Shown here one piece after another: positions 15,791 through 24,815 of a DNA stretch of 64,000 nt. Within the stretch, counting starts at the first letter, position 1; each line of letters opens with the position of its first letter. The stretch covers positions 1 to 64,000 of the forward strand of contig JAFXCR010000037.1 in the NCBI GenBank assembly GCA_017516465.1. Direction: 5' to 3'. Source of the DNA: Ruminococcus sp. (GTDB taxonomy: Bacteria; Bacillota; Clostridia; Oscillospirales; Ruminococcaceae). The notes below the pieces were generated by a model. It searched no databases. It was not told the DNA's origin and worked only from the letters and a program-made list of their open reading frames with translations. Position numbers and translations under genes: made by a program.

Positions 15791-18043
15791 TCATCCTTGT
15801 TCTGCCAAAAGAATCTCTACCCTGCTCTGGATAAATTCAGCACATTCTTCGGCTGTTATCTCGTCGTTTTTATATCGCTCGATTTCCTCCCACAGTATTT
15901 GGCGTATATCAGAATTGCTATATTCAAGCTCTGTGCAGTTCATTACGAATTCCTTGTATCTCTGAACATCCTCCTCTGTAATAACAAGAGGATATTCAAA
16001 TTCAACAATTTCTCCGTTTTCTAAGTTTGAACTTACTTTTCGTGTTTGCGGTTCTTTGGTAACAGAATTCTTAAGTCCGGTTTCAAAGGCTTTCTTGTTT
16101 GTCCAGTTCCAGCCGGGAAATTCCTCTCCCATAGGAATTTGCCTTTCATCGCTCAGCAGATACGAAACGAATGCCCATGCACCGTCAGGACAATCGCCGG
16201 TATTCATGATAGTAAAGCAGTTGTCGCAGGTCATCATACCCTTGCCGTTTCCGCCGGGCAGATTAAGAATAGAAGCCTCTGAGAAAGGCAGTCCCATTCT
16301 TGCGAGTTCTTCCGCAGCATGAAGAACTCCATATCTTGAACTGGAATTTACAGAGATCATGGCGTGTTCTCCGTTCATTACCGTTGATTGTCTCTTAAGG
16401 TATTCGGCATCTCGGTCAGCTGTCACATCCAGTGCAGAAGCATTCTTAGTATTTTTGCAGAATTCCAGAAGCTTTACAAAATCCTTGCTGTCAAAATTGC
16501 AGGTACCGTTTTCAGCGTCAACCCAAGGAGTTAAGTTATCTGATAATATAGTAGTGAAAAGATCATTATTGTATTGCTCATCTGTAAAATACATATCATC
16601 GGGACAGCTTTCAAATTTCTCATACATATCATCAAACGACCAGTTGCGGTATTCCTCACCAACGACATTGCTGTTAGCGTACCATGACGAAACACAGAAA
16701 TTCTCAGGAATGGCATAGAGCTTTCCATTCATATCAAAGGCTTCAAGCACGTTAGGCATGATATCATCACGCTTTACGCCGTCGTAGGATTCCATGTACG
16801 GGTAAATATCAGCCGCCGCACCGAGATTCAGCATTCCGTCAAGAACTGACCTGTTTGTGTAGAAAATCAGATCGGGAGAATCTCCGGTAAGCACCGCCTG
16901 ACTGAGGTCTTCAAGATTTTTAATATCAATTGCCATTTTGACAAGATAATCGTCATTTTGCTTGTTGAAGGCAGTTGCATGTCCGTCTCCGCCGCCGCCG
17001 TAAATCTGCCATAAATCCACTGTTTTTCTGTTTTCCCTGTAATCATCCGGACGGCGTGTGTGGAGCGTGAGGTAATCGCTTTCCATTCCAGCTGCCAGGA
17101 ATTGACCGTCGCCGCAGAATACATAATCATTGACCTCTACACTGTCGATAAGAGAACCTCTGAAATCCACGACATGAAGAAGCTCGTCGCTGTCCGTAAG
17201 CCCGTAGATTCCGTCATCCTTTTTGAAAAATGCCTTGAAGCCCATTTCTCCTGTCTTTGCAGACGATTCCAGCATAAGCCTTTCTTCGTAATTTATAAGC
17301 TCGTCCGGAATATTGAGAGAATCCCCATCCATGTATGCAAAGCCATGATTCATTGACATGATAAGCTTTCCGTCGCAGTCAAGACCAAAATCCGCAAGCT
17401 GCTGTTCGTATACCTGTCCGTCTGTAACAGTTCCGTCCTCGCTGATAATGGCAACACCGCATCCGAGAGGAACTAAATATCCGCCGTCTTTATAGGGAAT
17501 CATCGCTGAAAGTCTGCTCTGTCTCAAATTGTAGTATTGCTCCATTCCGGTAACATCATGCTGAGCAGTAATATTTCCGGAGCTGTCGTAGTCAGTCAGT
17601 ACAAAGGAAACGCTGCCTTCTCTTATAAAGGATGAGTAATTTTTCATGACGCCGTATTCATCGTATTCTATTTCGTAATCGGTGACGGGCGAAAGTATAG
17701 TGAAGCTTCCGTCATCGTGAACTATGGTTCCCCAGCCGACAGAAAGCGATTTACCGAGAGAAATCGGCTCTGATACCGTGAAATTGCTGTCGAGCTTCAC
17801 AAGCTTTAGTTCATGTTTTGAATCCTCGTAGAAGAAGCAATAACCTCCGCTGTATTTCTGAATACTTACGCATTCACTGAAACGCTCGCCGATTTTTATC
17901 TGCGATTCCTTGTAAAGCGGCTGAACAACGGAAATTTCCTGTGCAGTCTGCTCCCTGATATCGGAGCTGTTTCCGCTTTTGTCGGCACAAGCCGCAGTAA
18001 GCAGCATCGTAAGTGCAAGTAAAATTGCTGATAATTTTTTCAT
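15791..18043 (-). CDS. solute-binding-type lipoprotein, paralogue B
   Basis: ATG 18043 is chosen because CGGAGGT sits in front of it, and a 750-residue protein follows. A lipoprotein signal with lipobox LTAAC is at the N-terminus. Residues of about 35-330 form beta-rich repeats (YDSSGNITAQHD, PYKDGGYLVPLG, DGIYGLTDSD) resembling a propeller. From about 340 the sequence resembles family 1 extracellular solute-binding proteins (TGDSPDLIFYTN; late GDCPDGAWAFVSYLLSDE), the class that delivers oligosaccharides to ABC transporters. No permease or ATPase is nearby, so its partner is elsewhere or it only senses ligand. It lies 20 bases after its paralogue; both end in an almost identical helix (EECAEFIQSRVEILLAEQG). 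Confidence 0.8.
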   Translation of the reverse strand: MKKLSAILLALTMLLTAACADKSGNSSDIREQTAQEISVVQPLYKESQIKIGERFSECVSIQKYSGGYCFFYEDSKHELKLVKLDSNFTVSEPISLGKSLSVGWGTIVHDDGSFTILSPVTDYEIEYDEYGVMKNYSSFIREGSVSFVLTDYDSSGNITAQHDVTGMEQYYNLRQSRLSAMIPYKDGGYLVPLGCGVAIISEDGTVTDGQVYEQQLADFGLDCDGKLIMSMNHGFAYMDGDSLNIPDELINYEERLMLESSAKTGEMGFKAFFKKDDGIYGLTDSDELLHVVDFRGSLIDSVEVNDYVFCGDGQFLAAGMESDYLTLHTRRPDDYRENRKTVDLWQIYGGGGDGHATAFNKQNDDYLVKMAIDIKNLEDLSQAVLTGDSPDLIFYTNRSVLDGMLNLGAAADIYPYMESYDGVKRDDIMPNVLEAFDMNGKLYAIPENFCVSSWYANSNVVGEEYRNWSFDDMYEKFESCPDDMYFTDEQYNNDLFTTILSDNLTPWVDAENGTCNFDSKDFVKLLEFCKNTKNASALDVTADRDAEYLKRQSTVMNGEHAMISVNSSSRYGVLHAAEELARMGLPFSEASILNLPGGNGKGMMTCDNCFTIMNTGDCPDGAWAFVSYLLSDERQIPMGEEFPGWNWTNKKAFETGLKNSVTKEPQTRKVSSNLENGEIVEFEYPLVITEEDVQRYKEFVMNCTELEYSNSDIRQILWEEIERYKNDEITAEECAEFIQSRVEILLAEQG

Positions 18044-18063
18044 AATATTACCTCCGTTTAAAG

Positions 18064-20262
18064 TCATGTCTGTTCCGCAAGAAGAATCTCAATTCGGCTC
18101 TGTAAATTCTGTGCACATTCTTCGGCTGTTATCTGATCGTTCAGGAAGCGGTTATATTCAGATAGAAAAATCGTTTCTATTTCTCTGTCGTAGAAAGCAA
18201 GCTCATCACAGCTGAGGATAAAATCGCCGAGACGCTTGACCTGTTCCTCAGAAGCGGACAATTCCACATCGTAGGATATACCATTTATACTGTGCTTGCT
18301 TATATCGGGACCTTCCGGCGGAGTGATATAGTCTTCAAGATATCTATCGAAGGCTTTCTTTGTCAGGGGATGAGACCATACTGTATATCCGCCACTTTCT
18401 TGTTCTTCTTCCCTGAGGACATGGGAAACAAATTTCCATGCACCGTCAGGATTTTTGGCTTCGGATGTTATTGAGTAGCAGCTGTCAAGGTGTATTTTTC
18501 CTCCGCTTTCGGGGAAATTAAGGAATGATACGTCGTCTATTTTCATTCCTCTCACACCGACATCACTGAAAAACTGGCGTAAAGTCGGAGTATTTATGAT
18601 GTTTGAGCCGAACATAGTTCTTCCTTCTTTTAACATAGAAAAACGCTTTTTGTTATATTCCGGATCATCGTAGTCAATTTCTCCTCTCATTTTTTCAGCT
18701 TCTTTAGCTATTTCCAGAAGCCTTATAAATTCCTCAGAATCATAATTACAGGTGCCATTCATGTAGTCGATCCAGATATCCTGTCCCAACAGACTGAAAT
18801 ACATATATGGTTCTTCAAATATACTCATTCCTTCCGGACGGCTGTCGTATATTTCCATAAATTCCTCAATAGACCAGTCACGGTACTCATCGCCTATGAA
18901 ATCCTTTTTTGCTATCAGTGCTTTTATGCTGTACATCTCAGGAATTGTATATATACCGCCCTTATATTCGAGTGCATCGAGGAGATTCGGCAGAATATCG
19001 TCCTTTGGAAGTCCTGTATCGCCTTCAAGCATTGGTGTGAGATCGGCAAGACCGCCGAGATTTGTGTATCTTATCATATCGCCGGTATTAGCGTAATAGA
19101 GTACATCCGGAACGTCACCGGTAAGCATTGCGGCAGGAACATCATCATATTTGACGTTTTCCTTGACGTTTACAAAGTAATTGTCATGGAGAGAGGAAAA
19201 CTCCTTTGCGTCATCGTGCATCTGAGTTGATGCACGTTCGATCATCCAAACTTCAATGGGTTCTCTGTTTTCAACATAGTCATCGGGACGGCGTGTACAT
19301 ATTTTAAGAGTGGGTGTTCCATTGCTGATAACGAATTTTCCGTCGTCAATCGGGAAAATATTATAAGCCTCAGAAATGAGCGATTTGTTGTAATCAACCA
19401 CAAGAATTATTTCATCGTTTTCAGTAAGACCATATAAACCGCCGCTGAGATTGAAATAAGCAATGAAATCGCCTGTTCCTTTTATCGCCTGTGTATACAT
19501 TGAACCGAACTTTTCAGTATATTTAAGGTCAGTGGGGATTTTGACGGTATCTTCTTCCATATAGCCGTATGAAAAACTATTGCTGTACAATATTTTTCCG
19601 TTGGGCAGACTTGTGAGATAGCAGTCATAATATTCATTGCCGTTGTTTATCTCGATAATTTTTCCCTCGCTGTCGAAAAGTGCAAGACCACTTCCGAAAT
19701 TGTAGATAAATTTCCCGTCACCGCATGAAACAAGCTGTTTTGAACCGGAAATTTCTGCGTCGTAGTAGTCGGATATTTCCTCAATTTCGCACTCACTGAG
19801 GACATTTCCGCTGCTGTCGTAGGAAACAAGCCGGAATGTAAATACAGCATTTTCGAAATATTCCTCATAGTTGGTGATGGCGCCGCTTTCATCGTATTCA
19901 AATTCATAGTCAGTTTCAGAAATAACAGCGTCGAAACTTCCGTCACTGTTGACACTGTATGTACCTATAACTCCGTCAAGTCCGCCAGAAGCAACGATAT
20001 TGAAATCCTTGTCTGTTCGTGCAAATCTTGTGCAGTTGCTGAAATCATTGTAGAACAGGCATATTCCGTCATCGTATACGGCAGTCTGACCGGCATAGGC
20101 TAAATCGCTGAGGTCAATAGACTTCTCCTCTATTGCGTAGCAGGTCTGTGTTACAGTTACTTCTACGGGCGGTTTGCTGACGTCGGATTTTTTCTTTTCT
20201 CCGCAAGCAGTAGATGTAAATACCATTGTAAGTGCAAATAAAAATGCTGTAATTTTTTTCAT
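18064..20262 (-). CDS. solute-binding-type lipoprotein, paralogue A
   Basis: A 732-residue lipoprotein (lipobox STAC, Cys near residue 20) with the same two-part build as the following gene: a beta-rich N-terminal half (DFSNCTRFARTDKDF, FDSEGKIIEINNGNEYYD, LSGGLYGLTENDE) and a C-terminal half like family 1 solute-binding proteins (TGDVPDVLYYANTGDM, PDGAWKFVSHVL). It shares the joint sequence TRRPDDYxENR and the C-terminal EECAQNLQSRIEILLAEQT with it, showing tandem duplication followed by strong divergence. AAAGGAGG precedes the ATG. The ligand is unknown; plant oligosaccharide is a guess from the neighbourhood. Confidence 0.8.
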   Translation of the reverse strand: MKKITAFLFALTMVFTSTACGEKKKSDVSKPPVEVTVTQTCYAIEEKSIDLSDLAYAGQTAVYDDGICLFYNDFSNCTRFARTDKDFNIVASGGLDGVIGTYSVNSDGSFDAVISETDYEFEYDESGAITNYEEYFENAVFTFRLVSYDSSGNVLSECEIEEISDYYDAEISGSKQLVSCGDGKFIYNFGSGLALFDSEGKIIEINNGNEYYDCYLTSLPNGKILYSNSFSYGYMEEDTVKIPTDLKYTEKFGSMYTQAIKGTGDFIAYFNLSGGLYGLTENDEIILVVDYNKSLISEAYNIFPIDDGKFVISNGTPTLKICTRRPDDYVENREPIEVWMIERASTQMHDDAKEFSSLHDNYFVNVKENVKYDDVPAAMLTGDVPDVLYYANTGDMIRYTNLGGLADLTPMLEGDTGLPKDDILPNLLDALEYKGGIYTIPEMYSIKALIAKKDFIGDEYRDWSIEEFMEIYDSRPEGMSIFEEPYMYFSLLGQDIWIDYMNGTCNYDSEEFIRLLEIAKEAEKMRGEIDYDDPEYNKKRFSMLKEGRTMFGSNIINTPTLRQFFSDVGVRGMKIDDVSFLNFPESGGKIHLDSCYSITSEAKNPDGAWKFVSHVLREEEQESGGYTVWSHPLTKKAFDRYLEDYITPPEGPDISKHSINGISYDVELSASEEQVKRLGDFILSCDELAFYDREIETIFLSEYNRFLNDQITAEECAQNLQSRIEILLAEQT

Positions 20263-20382
20263 AAAAGTTCCTCCTTTTGCGATGTCTGACGTGACATAAC
20301 TTGTCTTTATATAAATAAGTGATTTTCACACCCCAAAAAGACGAACTTTTTATAAATATTTTTGTTTTAATTATATCGAGGA

Positions 20383-20414
20383 AAATAAAAACTCCCATAC
20401 ATCGGTATGGGAGT
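20383..20414 (-). terminator. terminator of SGNH hydrolase gene
   Basis: Perfect 10-base stem ACTCCCATAC (20391-20400) with GTATGGGAGT (20405-20414) and a 4-base loop. The T-run (TTTTTATTTT) is on the minus strand. Confidence 0.8.
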
Positions 20415-20482
20415 CAGAATGTATAAAACATATTTGGGACGTCGAGGACGCCATCCCCTACATAATTGCTATGGTAATATTT

Positions 20483-21466
20483 TTATTGTTCTGTATACAT
20501 TATCTGTTCAAGGACAGGGGTTGTGTCAAGGAAATTAAAGAGAGCAGTAAGAATATCGTTATAGCTATGAGAGGCGAGGTGGATTCCGTCACCGCCCGAA
20601 TAATAGTTGCTCAGAGCGAGTGTATTTCCATCCGCAAGGACAGAATATGCGTCAAAATAGTACACCTGAGGCGAGCCTATGGAGTATATCATATTTTCAA
20701 GTGCATAATTATAATTGCGGATATTATCATTTGTGGAGTAGGTCACATAATCGGCTACGGGAGAGATTCCGGCGGCAACTATCTGTGTATTCGGAGCAAC
20801 AGCCATGATTTGTGATATAAGGTCATAATATGCAGCTGCAAAGCCGTCAGGGTTACAGTTGGGGAGATCGTTCATACCCATAGAAATATACAGCAGACGA
20901 GGCTGCATATAAGCTATCGTGTCGATCATTCCCATACCTGAGGGGAAAATATTTCCGGCATAATTCCACAGTCCGACTGATTCTTTAGCGATATTATGCT
21001 CAGGAGGGATATATCCGTACAAACAGAAGCCCGATGCAATAGAATCTCCGGCAACAGCCATGCGTTGCTGATAGAAGCTGCTGTTCGGCGAGTTACCGAC
21101 ATTAAGGTATGGTGAAAGCACCTGTCCCGATTCGTAGACGTCAACTGGCGGTTCTGTCGTTGTGGCGGTCGTCGTAGTTGTAGTGGATGTAGTAGTTGAA
21201 GTGGTTGTTGAAGTAGCAGCTGAAGTTTTTGTTGTCGCGACAGATGTTGTAGTCGAAGAAGTCGTTGTGGATGTTGCCGTTGATACGTCAGTCGTGGTGG
21301 AAGTAACTCCGGCTGATACAACAATTGCTTCTGGCTGAGTATTTCCTCCGGAAATTTTATTTTCACGTCCGAAGACAAACATCCACAATACAGCAAGCAT
21401 TACAGTTATGATAATAGCAAACGCAAAGAAAGGTCTTCTGAGAAAATTCACAATCTTTTCTTTCAT
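20483..21466 (-). CDS. membrane-tethered SGNH/GDSL hydrolase
   Basis: ATG 21466 is used (AGGAAGTGAG upstream); an earlier in-frame ATG lies above the predicted transcription start. The 327-residue product has a TM anchor (about 11-32), a Thr/Ser-rich spacer of about 60 residues that would span the wall, and an SGNH esterase fold: block I GDSIASG, a block III-like GMNDL, and the Asp-His pair in SGGDGIHLASH. Such enzymes deacetylate plant polysaccharide or act on cell-wall or lipid esters; the exact substrate is not evident. The gene stands alone between its own promoter (21491-21519) and terminator. Confidence 0.85.
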   Translation of the reverse strand: MKEKIVNFLRRPFFAFAIIITVMLAVLWMFVFGRENKISGGNTQPEAIVVSAGVTSTTTDVSTATSTTTSSTTTSVATTKTSAATSTTTSTTTSTTTTTTATTTEPPVDVYESGQVLSPYLNVGNSPNSSFYQQRMAVAGDSIASGFCLYGYIPPEHNIAKESVGLWNYAGNIFPSGMGMIDTIAYMQPRLLYISMGMNDLPNCNPDGFAAAYYDLISQIMAVAPNTQIVAAGISPVADYVTYSTNDNIRNYNYALENMIYSIGSPQVYYFDAYSVLADGNTLALSNYYSGGDGIHLASHSYNDILTALFNFLDTTPVLEQIMYTEQ

Positions 21467-21490
21467 AATCTCACTTCCTATAATATTCAT

Positions 21491-21519
21491 ATTCTACCAT
21501 ATAAAGGCAAAAAAGTAAA
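21491..21519 (-). promoter_or_regulatory. SGNH hydrolase promoter
   Basis: Minus strand TTTACT (21514-21519), 17-base spacer, TAGAAT (21491-21496). Transcription starts near 21485, upstream of ATG 21466. Confidence 0.55.
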
Positions 21520-21556
21520 GCTATATCGCGGAAATGTGTCATTTCATCCAATTTTC

Positions 21557-21585
21557 TTGACATTAAAGGCGATATATAGTATAAT
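21557..21585 (+). promoter_or_regulatory. promoter of hexapeptide transferase gene
   Basis: TTGACA (21557-21562), 17-base spacer, TATAAT (21580-21585), full consensus, with the ATG 25 bases later. Confidence 0.8.
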
Positions 21586-21610
21586 TATATATTAAAGGAG
21601 TTGGTTTTCA

Positions 21611-22276
21611 ATGAACAATATAAAAATTACTGATCTTTTTGATCTTTCACATACAGCTGCCGCTGATTATCTCACCCATTTTACATATCCTTGGGAGGCT
21701 CTCAAGGGCATCAGCAATCTTATCATTGAGCTTGGCAGCAGCCTTGATCCTGATGAATACGATAATCCCTCTGAAAACGTATGGATCCATAAAACTGCAA
21801 AGGTTTTTCCGAGTGCATATATCGGAGCACCGTGCATTATCGGAGCTGGAACTGAGATTCGCCACTGTGCCTTCATTCGCGGAAGTGCTCTTATCGGCAA
21901 GAACTGTGTTATAGGAAATTCAGCTGAGCTCAAAAATGTAATTATCTTCGATAATGTTCAGACACCGCATTACAACTACGTCGGGGATAGTATTCTTGGC
22001 TATAAATCGCATATGGGCGCTGGTTCTATCACTTCCAACGTGAAATCTGACAAGACAAACGTAGTTATCAAAAACGGAGAGGAATCTCTTGAAACAGGAA
22101 TTAAAAAAATCGGTGCAATGCTTGGTGATTACGTTGAAGTCGGCTGCAACAGCGTACTCAATCCCGGAACGATAGTAGGTAGAAACTCAAATATTTATCC
22201 GACAAGCTGTGTCAGAGGAGTTATACCATCTGACAGCATCTACAAGGTTGGAGGAATTATTATCAAAAAAAAATAA
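21611..22276 (+). CDS. left-handed beta-helix (hexapeptide-repeat) transferase
   Basis: A 221-residue protein with isoleucine-patch hexad repeats (AKVFPSAYIGAPCIIGAGTEIR, then ALIGKNCVIGNSAELKNVII), a break containing NYVGDSILGYKSHMGAGSITSN, and a final helix turn (VEVGCNSVLNPGTIVGRNSNIYP). The HYNYVGDSILG and GAGSITSN motifs resemble the acyltransferase half of GlmU, but no uridylyltransferase domain is attached. It probably transfers an acyl group to, or belongs to, nucleotide-sugar metabolism. AAAGGAG precedes the ATG. It is a single-gene unit with consensus promoter and terminator. Exact substrate unknown. Confidence 0.8.
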   Translation: MNNIKITDLFDLSHTAAADYLTHFTYPWEALKGISNLIIELGSSLDPDEYDNPSENVWIHKTAKVFPSAYIGAPCIIGAGTEIRHCAFIRGSALIGKNCVIGNSAELKNVIIFDNVQTPHYNYVGDSILGYKSHMGAGSITSNVKSDKTNVVIKNGEESLETGIKKIGAMLGDYVEVGCNSVLNPGTIVGRNSNIYPTSCVRGVIPSDSIYKVGGIIIKKK

Positions 22277-22324
22277 GATAGTAAAAAGAACGAATGATAA
22301 GGACTATTCACTTATATAAATATC

Positions 22325-22360
22325 AAAAGCCATTTTTGACGTCAAAAGTGGCTTTATTTC
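22325..22360 (+). terminator. terminator after hexapeptide transferase
   Basis: AAAGCCATTTTTGA (22326-22339) pairs with TCAAAAGTGGCTTT across a 2-base turn, with one T-G pair, then ATTTC. Confidence 0.7.
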
Positions 22361-22400
22361 TTCTGCTCAGGACAATACTTTCAGCCAAAGAAAGAATACA

Positions 22401-23204
22401 ATGTCAAAAAGGAAAATAACAATGGAAATAATACGATTTTTCTTGATAATACTGATGTGGTTTTTAATAATAGGTTTTTCCTGTAATTTTATTATGCAGA
22501 CAATAAGTTATTCGTTTTATAAAAGTGCCAAAAAAATAAATGAAATATCTTATGAGCCACAGTTTATTAAATTCAATGATACATTAACGGGATATGGATA
22601 TAATCTTGAAAAACCGTCTGACAGAGTGATTTTGTTTTTTGGCGGTTCAAATTATATTGCATATAACTCCGTTGGTATATACTCGGGAAAGTTTGATTGT
22701 ACGTTTATATCTGCCGACTATTATGGTACTCAGCATAGCAAAGGCAAGATGAATCTGAAAACAATGCAACAGACAGCAACTGAATTGTATGACTGGGCTG
22801 AAAAAGAATATCCACAGGCACATATCGTAATTATGGGACATAGTTATGGAACAGGAATAGCTACATATCTTGCAGGCGTCCGTGAAGTACAATCTTTGTT
22901 CATAGCGGCTGGTTATCGTGATGTTTCTGATTTATATAACAAAATGGTGCCTATCTTCTGGGGACCACTCAGAATTTTTATTTCCAACAATATTCAAGCT
23001 GCAGAATATGCAAAGAATGTTTCGTGTCCTGTATATGTTATCGGCTCTGATTCTGACACAACTCTGAATGCTTCTCTGCAGAAAAAGGTTGCAGAATGCT
23101 TTAATAATTCAGAAATAAAAATCTTTGACGACGTCAGCCATGAGGATTATTTTGTCAATAACGATGTTCTTGATTACATAATTACAACAATGAATCAAAC
23201 ATAA
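22401..23204 (+). CDS. alpha/beta hydrolase, membrane-anchored
   Basis: A 267-residue protein with an N-terminal TM helix (about 11-33, FFLIILMWFLIIGF) and an alpha/beta-hydrolase fold. The nucleophile elbow is GHSYG, an acidic residue is in VIGSDSDTTL and the catalytic His in DDVSHEDYF. The order matches serine hydrolases such as lipases and peptidases; the substrate is unknown. The start is ambiguous: ATG 22401 has a weak site, and ATG 22422 is preceded by AAGGA and would shorten it by seven residues. A terminator follows directly. Confidence 0.8.
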   Translation: MSKRKITMEIIRFFLIILMWFLIIGFSCNFIMQTISYSFYKSAKKINEISYEPQFIKFNDTLTGYGYNLEKPSDRVILFFGGSNYIAYNSVGIYSGKFDCTFISADYYGTQHSKGKMNLKTMQQTATELYDWAEKEYPQAHIVIMGHSYGTGIATYLAGVREVQSLFIAAGYRDVSDLYNKMVPIFWGPLRIFISNNIQAAEYAKNVSCPVYVIGSDSDTTLNASLQKKVAECFNNSEIKIFDDVSHEDYFVNNDVLDYIITTMNQT

Positions 23205-23210
23205 AAGTAT

Positions 23211-23244
23211 CACCACCGTATGTCATCTGATACGGTGGTGTCTT
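23211..23244 (+). terminator. terminator after alpha/beta hydrolase
   Basis: Eleven-base perfect stem CACCACCGTAT (23211-23221) with ATACGGTGGTG (23230-23240), then TCTTATT. It lies between convergent genes. Confidence 0.75.
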
Positions 23245-23274
23245 ATTATAAACAGATACCGTAACCCTGTACAT

Positions 23275-24084
23275 TTACACTCCGTCTTTGAATACTCTCA
23301 TCATTTCATTTGTCAGGCTGAAATTATTCGGCTGTAATACGATATCCTCACGCTTTATCCATTCGGCATATTTGAGTTCATTTTCATCCATATGTATATC
23401 ACCTTCATCAGCAGCATCACAGAAAAATCCTATAAGTATATCCTGAGCCATTCCCCATGGCTGAGATTTGTAGTAACGTATATTCTTTACCTTTATTCCG
23501 GTTTCCTCCATCACTTCACGTTCAACAGTCTGTTCAAGTGTCTCACCAATTTCGGTGAAACCTGCTACAAGAGCATTATGAGCATACCCGTGTCTGTACC
23601 GCGTGATGAGCAGACTGTCACCTTTCGTAACTCCGACAATAACAGCAGGATTAATCCTCGGATAAATCCTGTTTCTGCAATTACTGCAATAAAGAGACCT
23701 TTCTGTTGTATCGTAAGTAAAATATACGCCGCATTTCCCGCAGTATTTATTATCGCTGTACCATTTCCACAGATGATACGCAGTGAATGCTGCAAACACC
23801 TCTTTTCCGGTACATTTGTCACGAAGTTCTCTCAGTGAACGGAATTCATAACCCTCAGTCAAGCATTCATACTCTTTTACTGATAGAAAATAGCGTCTGT
23901 CATCCAAAGAAAAAAGATATACAGCATCGGATTTTCCCGAAGCTTCCGTAAAGCTGAGACAGCCGCCTTCAATCTTTGTCAGAAGCCTTCCTTCATCATC
24001 AAAATAAAGAAGGTAATCCCGATTGTCCGGTAAAAGATTCTTGAAGCTGTTATCAAGTCTGCTTGGGTAAATATCCTGTATCAT
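23275..24084 (-). CDS. nudC: NAD(+) diphosphatase (NADH pyrophosphatase)
   Basis: A 269-residue Nudix enzyme. A zinc ribbon (CGKCGVYFTYDTTERSLYCSNC, residues near 118-140) precedes the Nudix box GFTEIGETLEQTVEREVMEE followed by TGI, which fits GX5EX7REUXEEXGU. The post-box motif SQPWGMAQ is the specificity signature of NudC-type NADH pyrophosphatases (SQPWPFPxS). It hydrolyses NAD(H) to NMN(H) and AMP, or removes NAD caps from RNA. TCAGGAGG lies upstream of the ATG. It is the second gene of a pair, 28 bases after the GNAT gene. Confidence 0.92.
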   Translation of the reverse strand: MIQDIYPSRLDNSFKNLLPDNRDYLLYFDDEGRLLTKIEGGCLSFTEASGKSDAVYLFSLDDRRYFLSVKEYECLTEGYEFRSLRELRDKCTGKEVFAAFTAYHLWKWYSDNKYCGKCGVYFTYDTTERSLYCSNCRNRIYPRINPAVIVGVTKGDSLLITRYRHGYAHNALVAGFTEIGETLEQTVEREVMEETGIKVKNIRYYKSQPWGMAQDILIGFFCDAADEGDIHMDENELKYAEWIKREDIVLQPNNFSLTNEMMRVFKDGV

Positions 24085-24112
24085 AAATCCTCCTGATAAT
24101 CCGACATAAAAA

Positions 24113-24664
24113 TTATTCAGCCTCTGAAAATTTCTTCCATTCCTCTTTGGTCAGACAGCTGACATGACCGATTCTTAGTTCGTTCATCAGAGGAACATCA
24201 ACATCCTGAGTCGTCCATTGGTATACAAATCCGCATTTTTCCTGTACACGCTTCGACTTATCGTTGCCTTCATAATATCCGCACCATACCTTTCTCATTC
24301 CGATATCCTCAAAGGCGTGGCGAAGAAGCCCCCTGACAGCTTCTGGTATAATCCCCTGCCCCCAGAACGGCTTACCAAGCCAGTAGCCAAGCTCACATTC
24401 ATCGTCCCTGTCAGTCATATCGGTATGACCGTTCAGTTTCAGTTCAATGGCTCCGATTGCCTTTCCGTCACATCCAAGACATACAGCATAGCATTCTCTG
24501 CCTGAAAAAACTGTACGGACTACCTCTCTGCTCTCATCAACGCTCTTGTGCGGAGGCCAGCCGGCAATTGGTCCGATATCAGGATCCTTTGCGTATAAAT
24601 ATACATTTTCTGCATCATTTTCATGGAACGGACGCAGTATCAGTCTTTCTGTTTCAATAACCAT
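24113..24664 (-). CDS. GNAT N-acetyltransferase (RimJ/RimL type)
   Basis: A 183-residue protein of the Acetyltransf_3 group. It opens with the family N-terminus ETERLILRPFHENDAENV and has the acetyl-CoA-binding region ELGYWLGKPFWGQGIIPEAV and the late RVQEKCGFVYQ. These enzymes acetylate N-terminal amines of ribosomal proteins or small amines; the substrate here is open. AGGGGGAT precedes the ATG. Its promoter (24699-24727) is divergent from the histidine kinase promoter. Confidence 0.88.
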   Translation of the reverse strand: MVIETERLILRPFHENDAENVYLYAKDPDIGPIAGWPPHKSVDESREVVRTVFSGRECYAVCLGCDGKAIGAIELKLNGHTDMTDRDDECELGYWLGKPFWGQGIIPEAVRGLLRHAFEDIGMRKVWCGYYEGNDKSKRVQEKCGFVYQWTTQDVDVPLMNELRIGHVSCLTKEEWKKFSEAE

Positions 24665-24698
24665 ATTTATCCCCCTTTGTATTTACTTCTTCTCAGAT

Positions 24699-24727
24699 AT
24701 TATATCATATTTTTTCCATACTTACAA
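24699..24727 (-). promoter_or_regulatory. promoter of GNAT-nudC operon
   Basis: Minus strand TTGTAA (24722-24727), 17-base spacer, TATAAT (24699-24704). Confidence 0.6.
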
Positions 24728-24770
24728 TATTTTTTTACCGTATTTCGGCTGCAATATTACCGCAGACATA

Positions 24771-24799
24771 TTGAAATCGTGCCAGAAATGTGCTATAAT
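24771..24799 (+). promoter_or_regulatory. promoter of the two-component operon
   Basis: TTGAAA (24771-24776), 17-base spacer, TATAAT (24794-24799). Its start near 24806 leaves only about 10 bases before ATG 24816. Confidence 0.7.
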
Positions 24800-24815
24800 C
24801 ATATCGGTGATTTGT

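Noticed and set aside
24546..24815. Upstream extension of the histidine kinase
   Set aside because: Lies above the predicted promoter (24771-24799), overlaps the divergent GNAT gene, and reads as low-complexity sequence.
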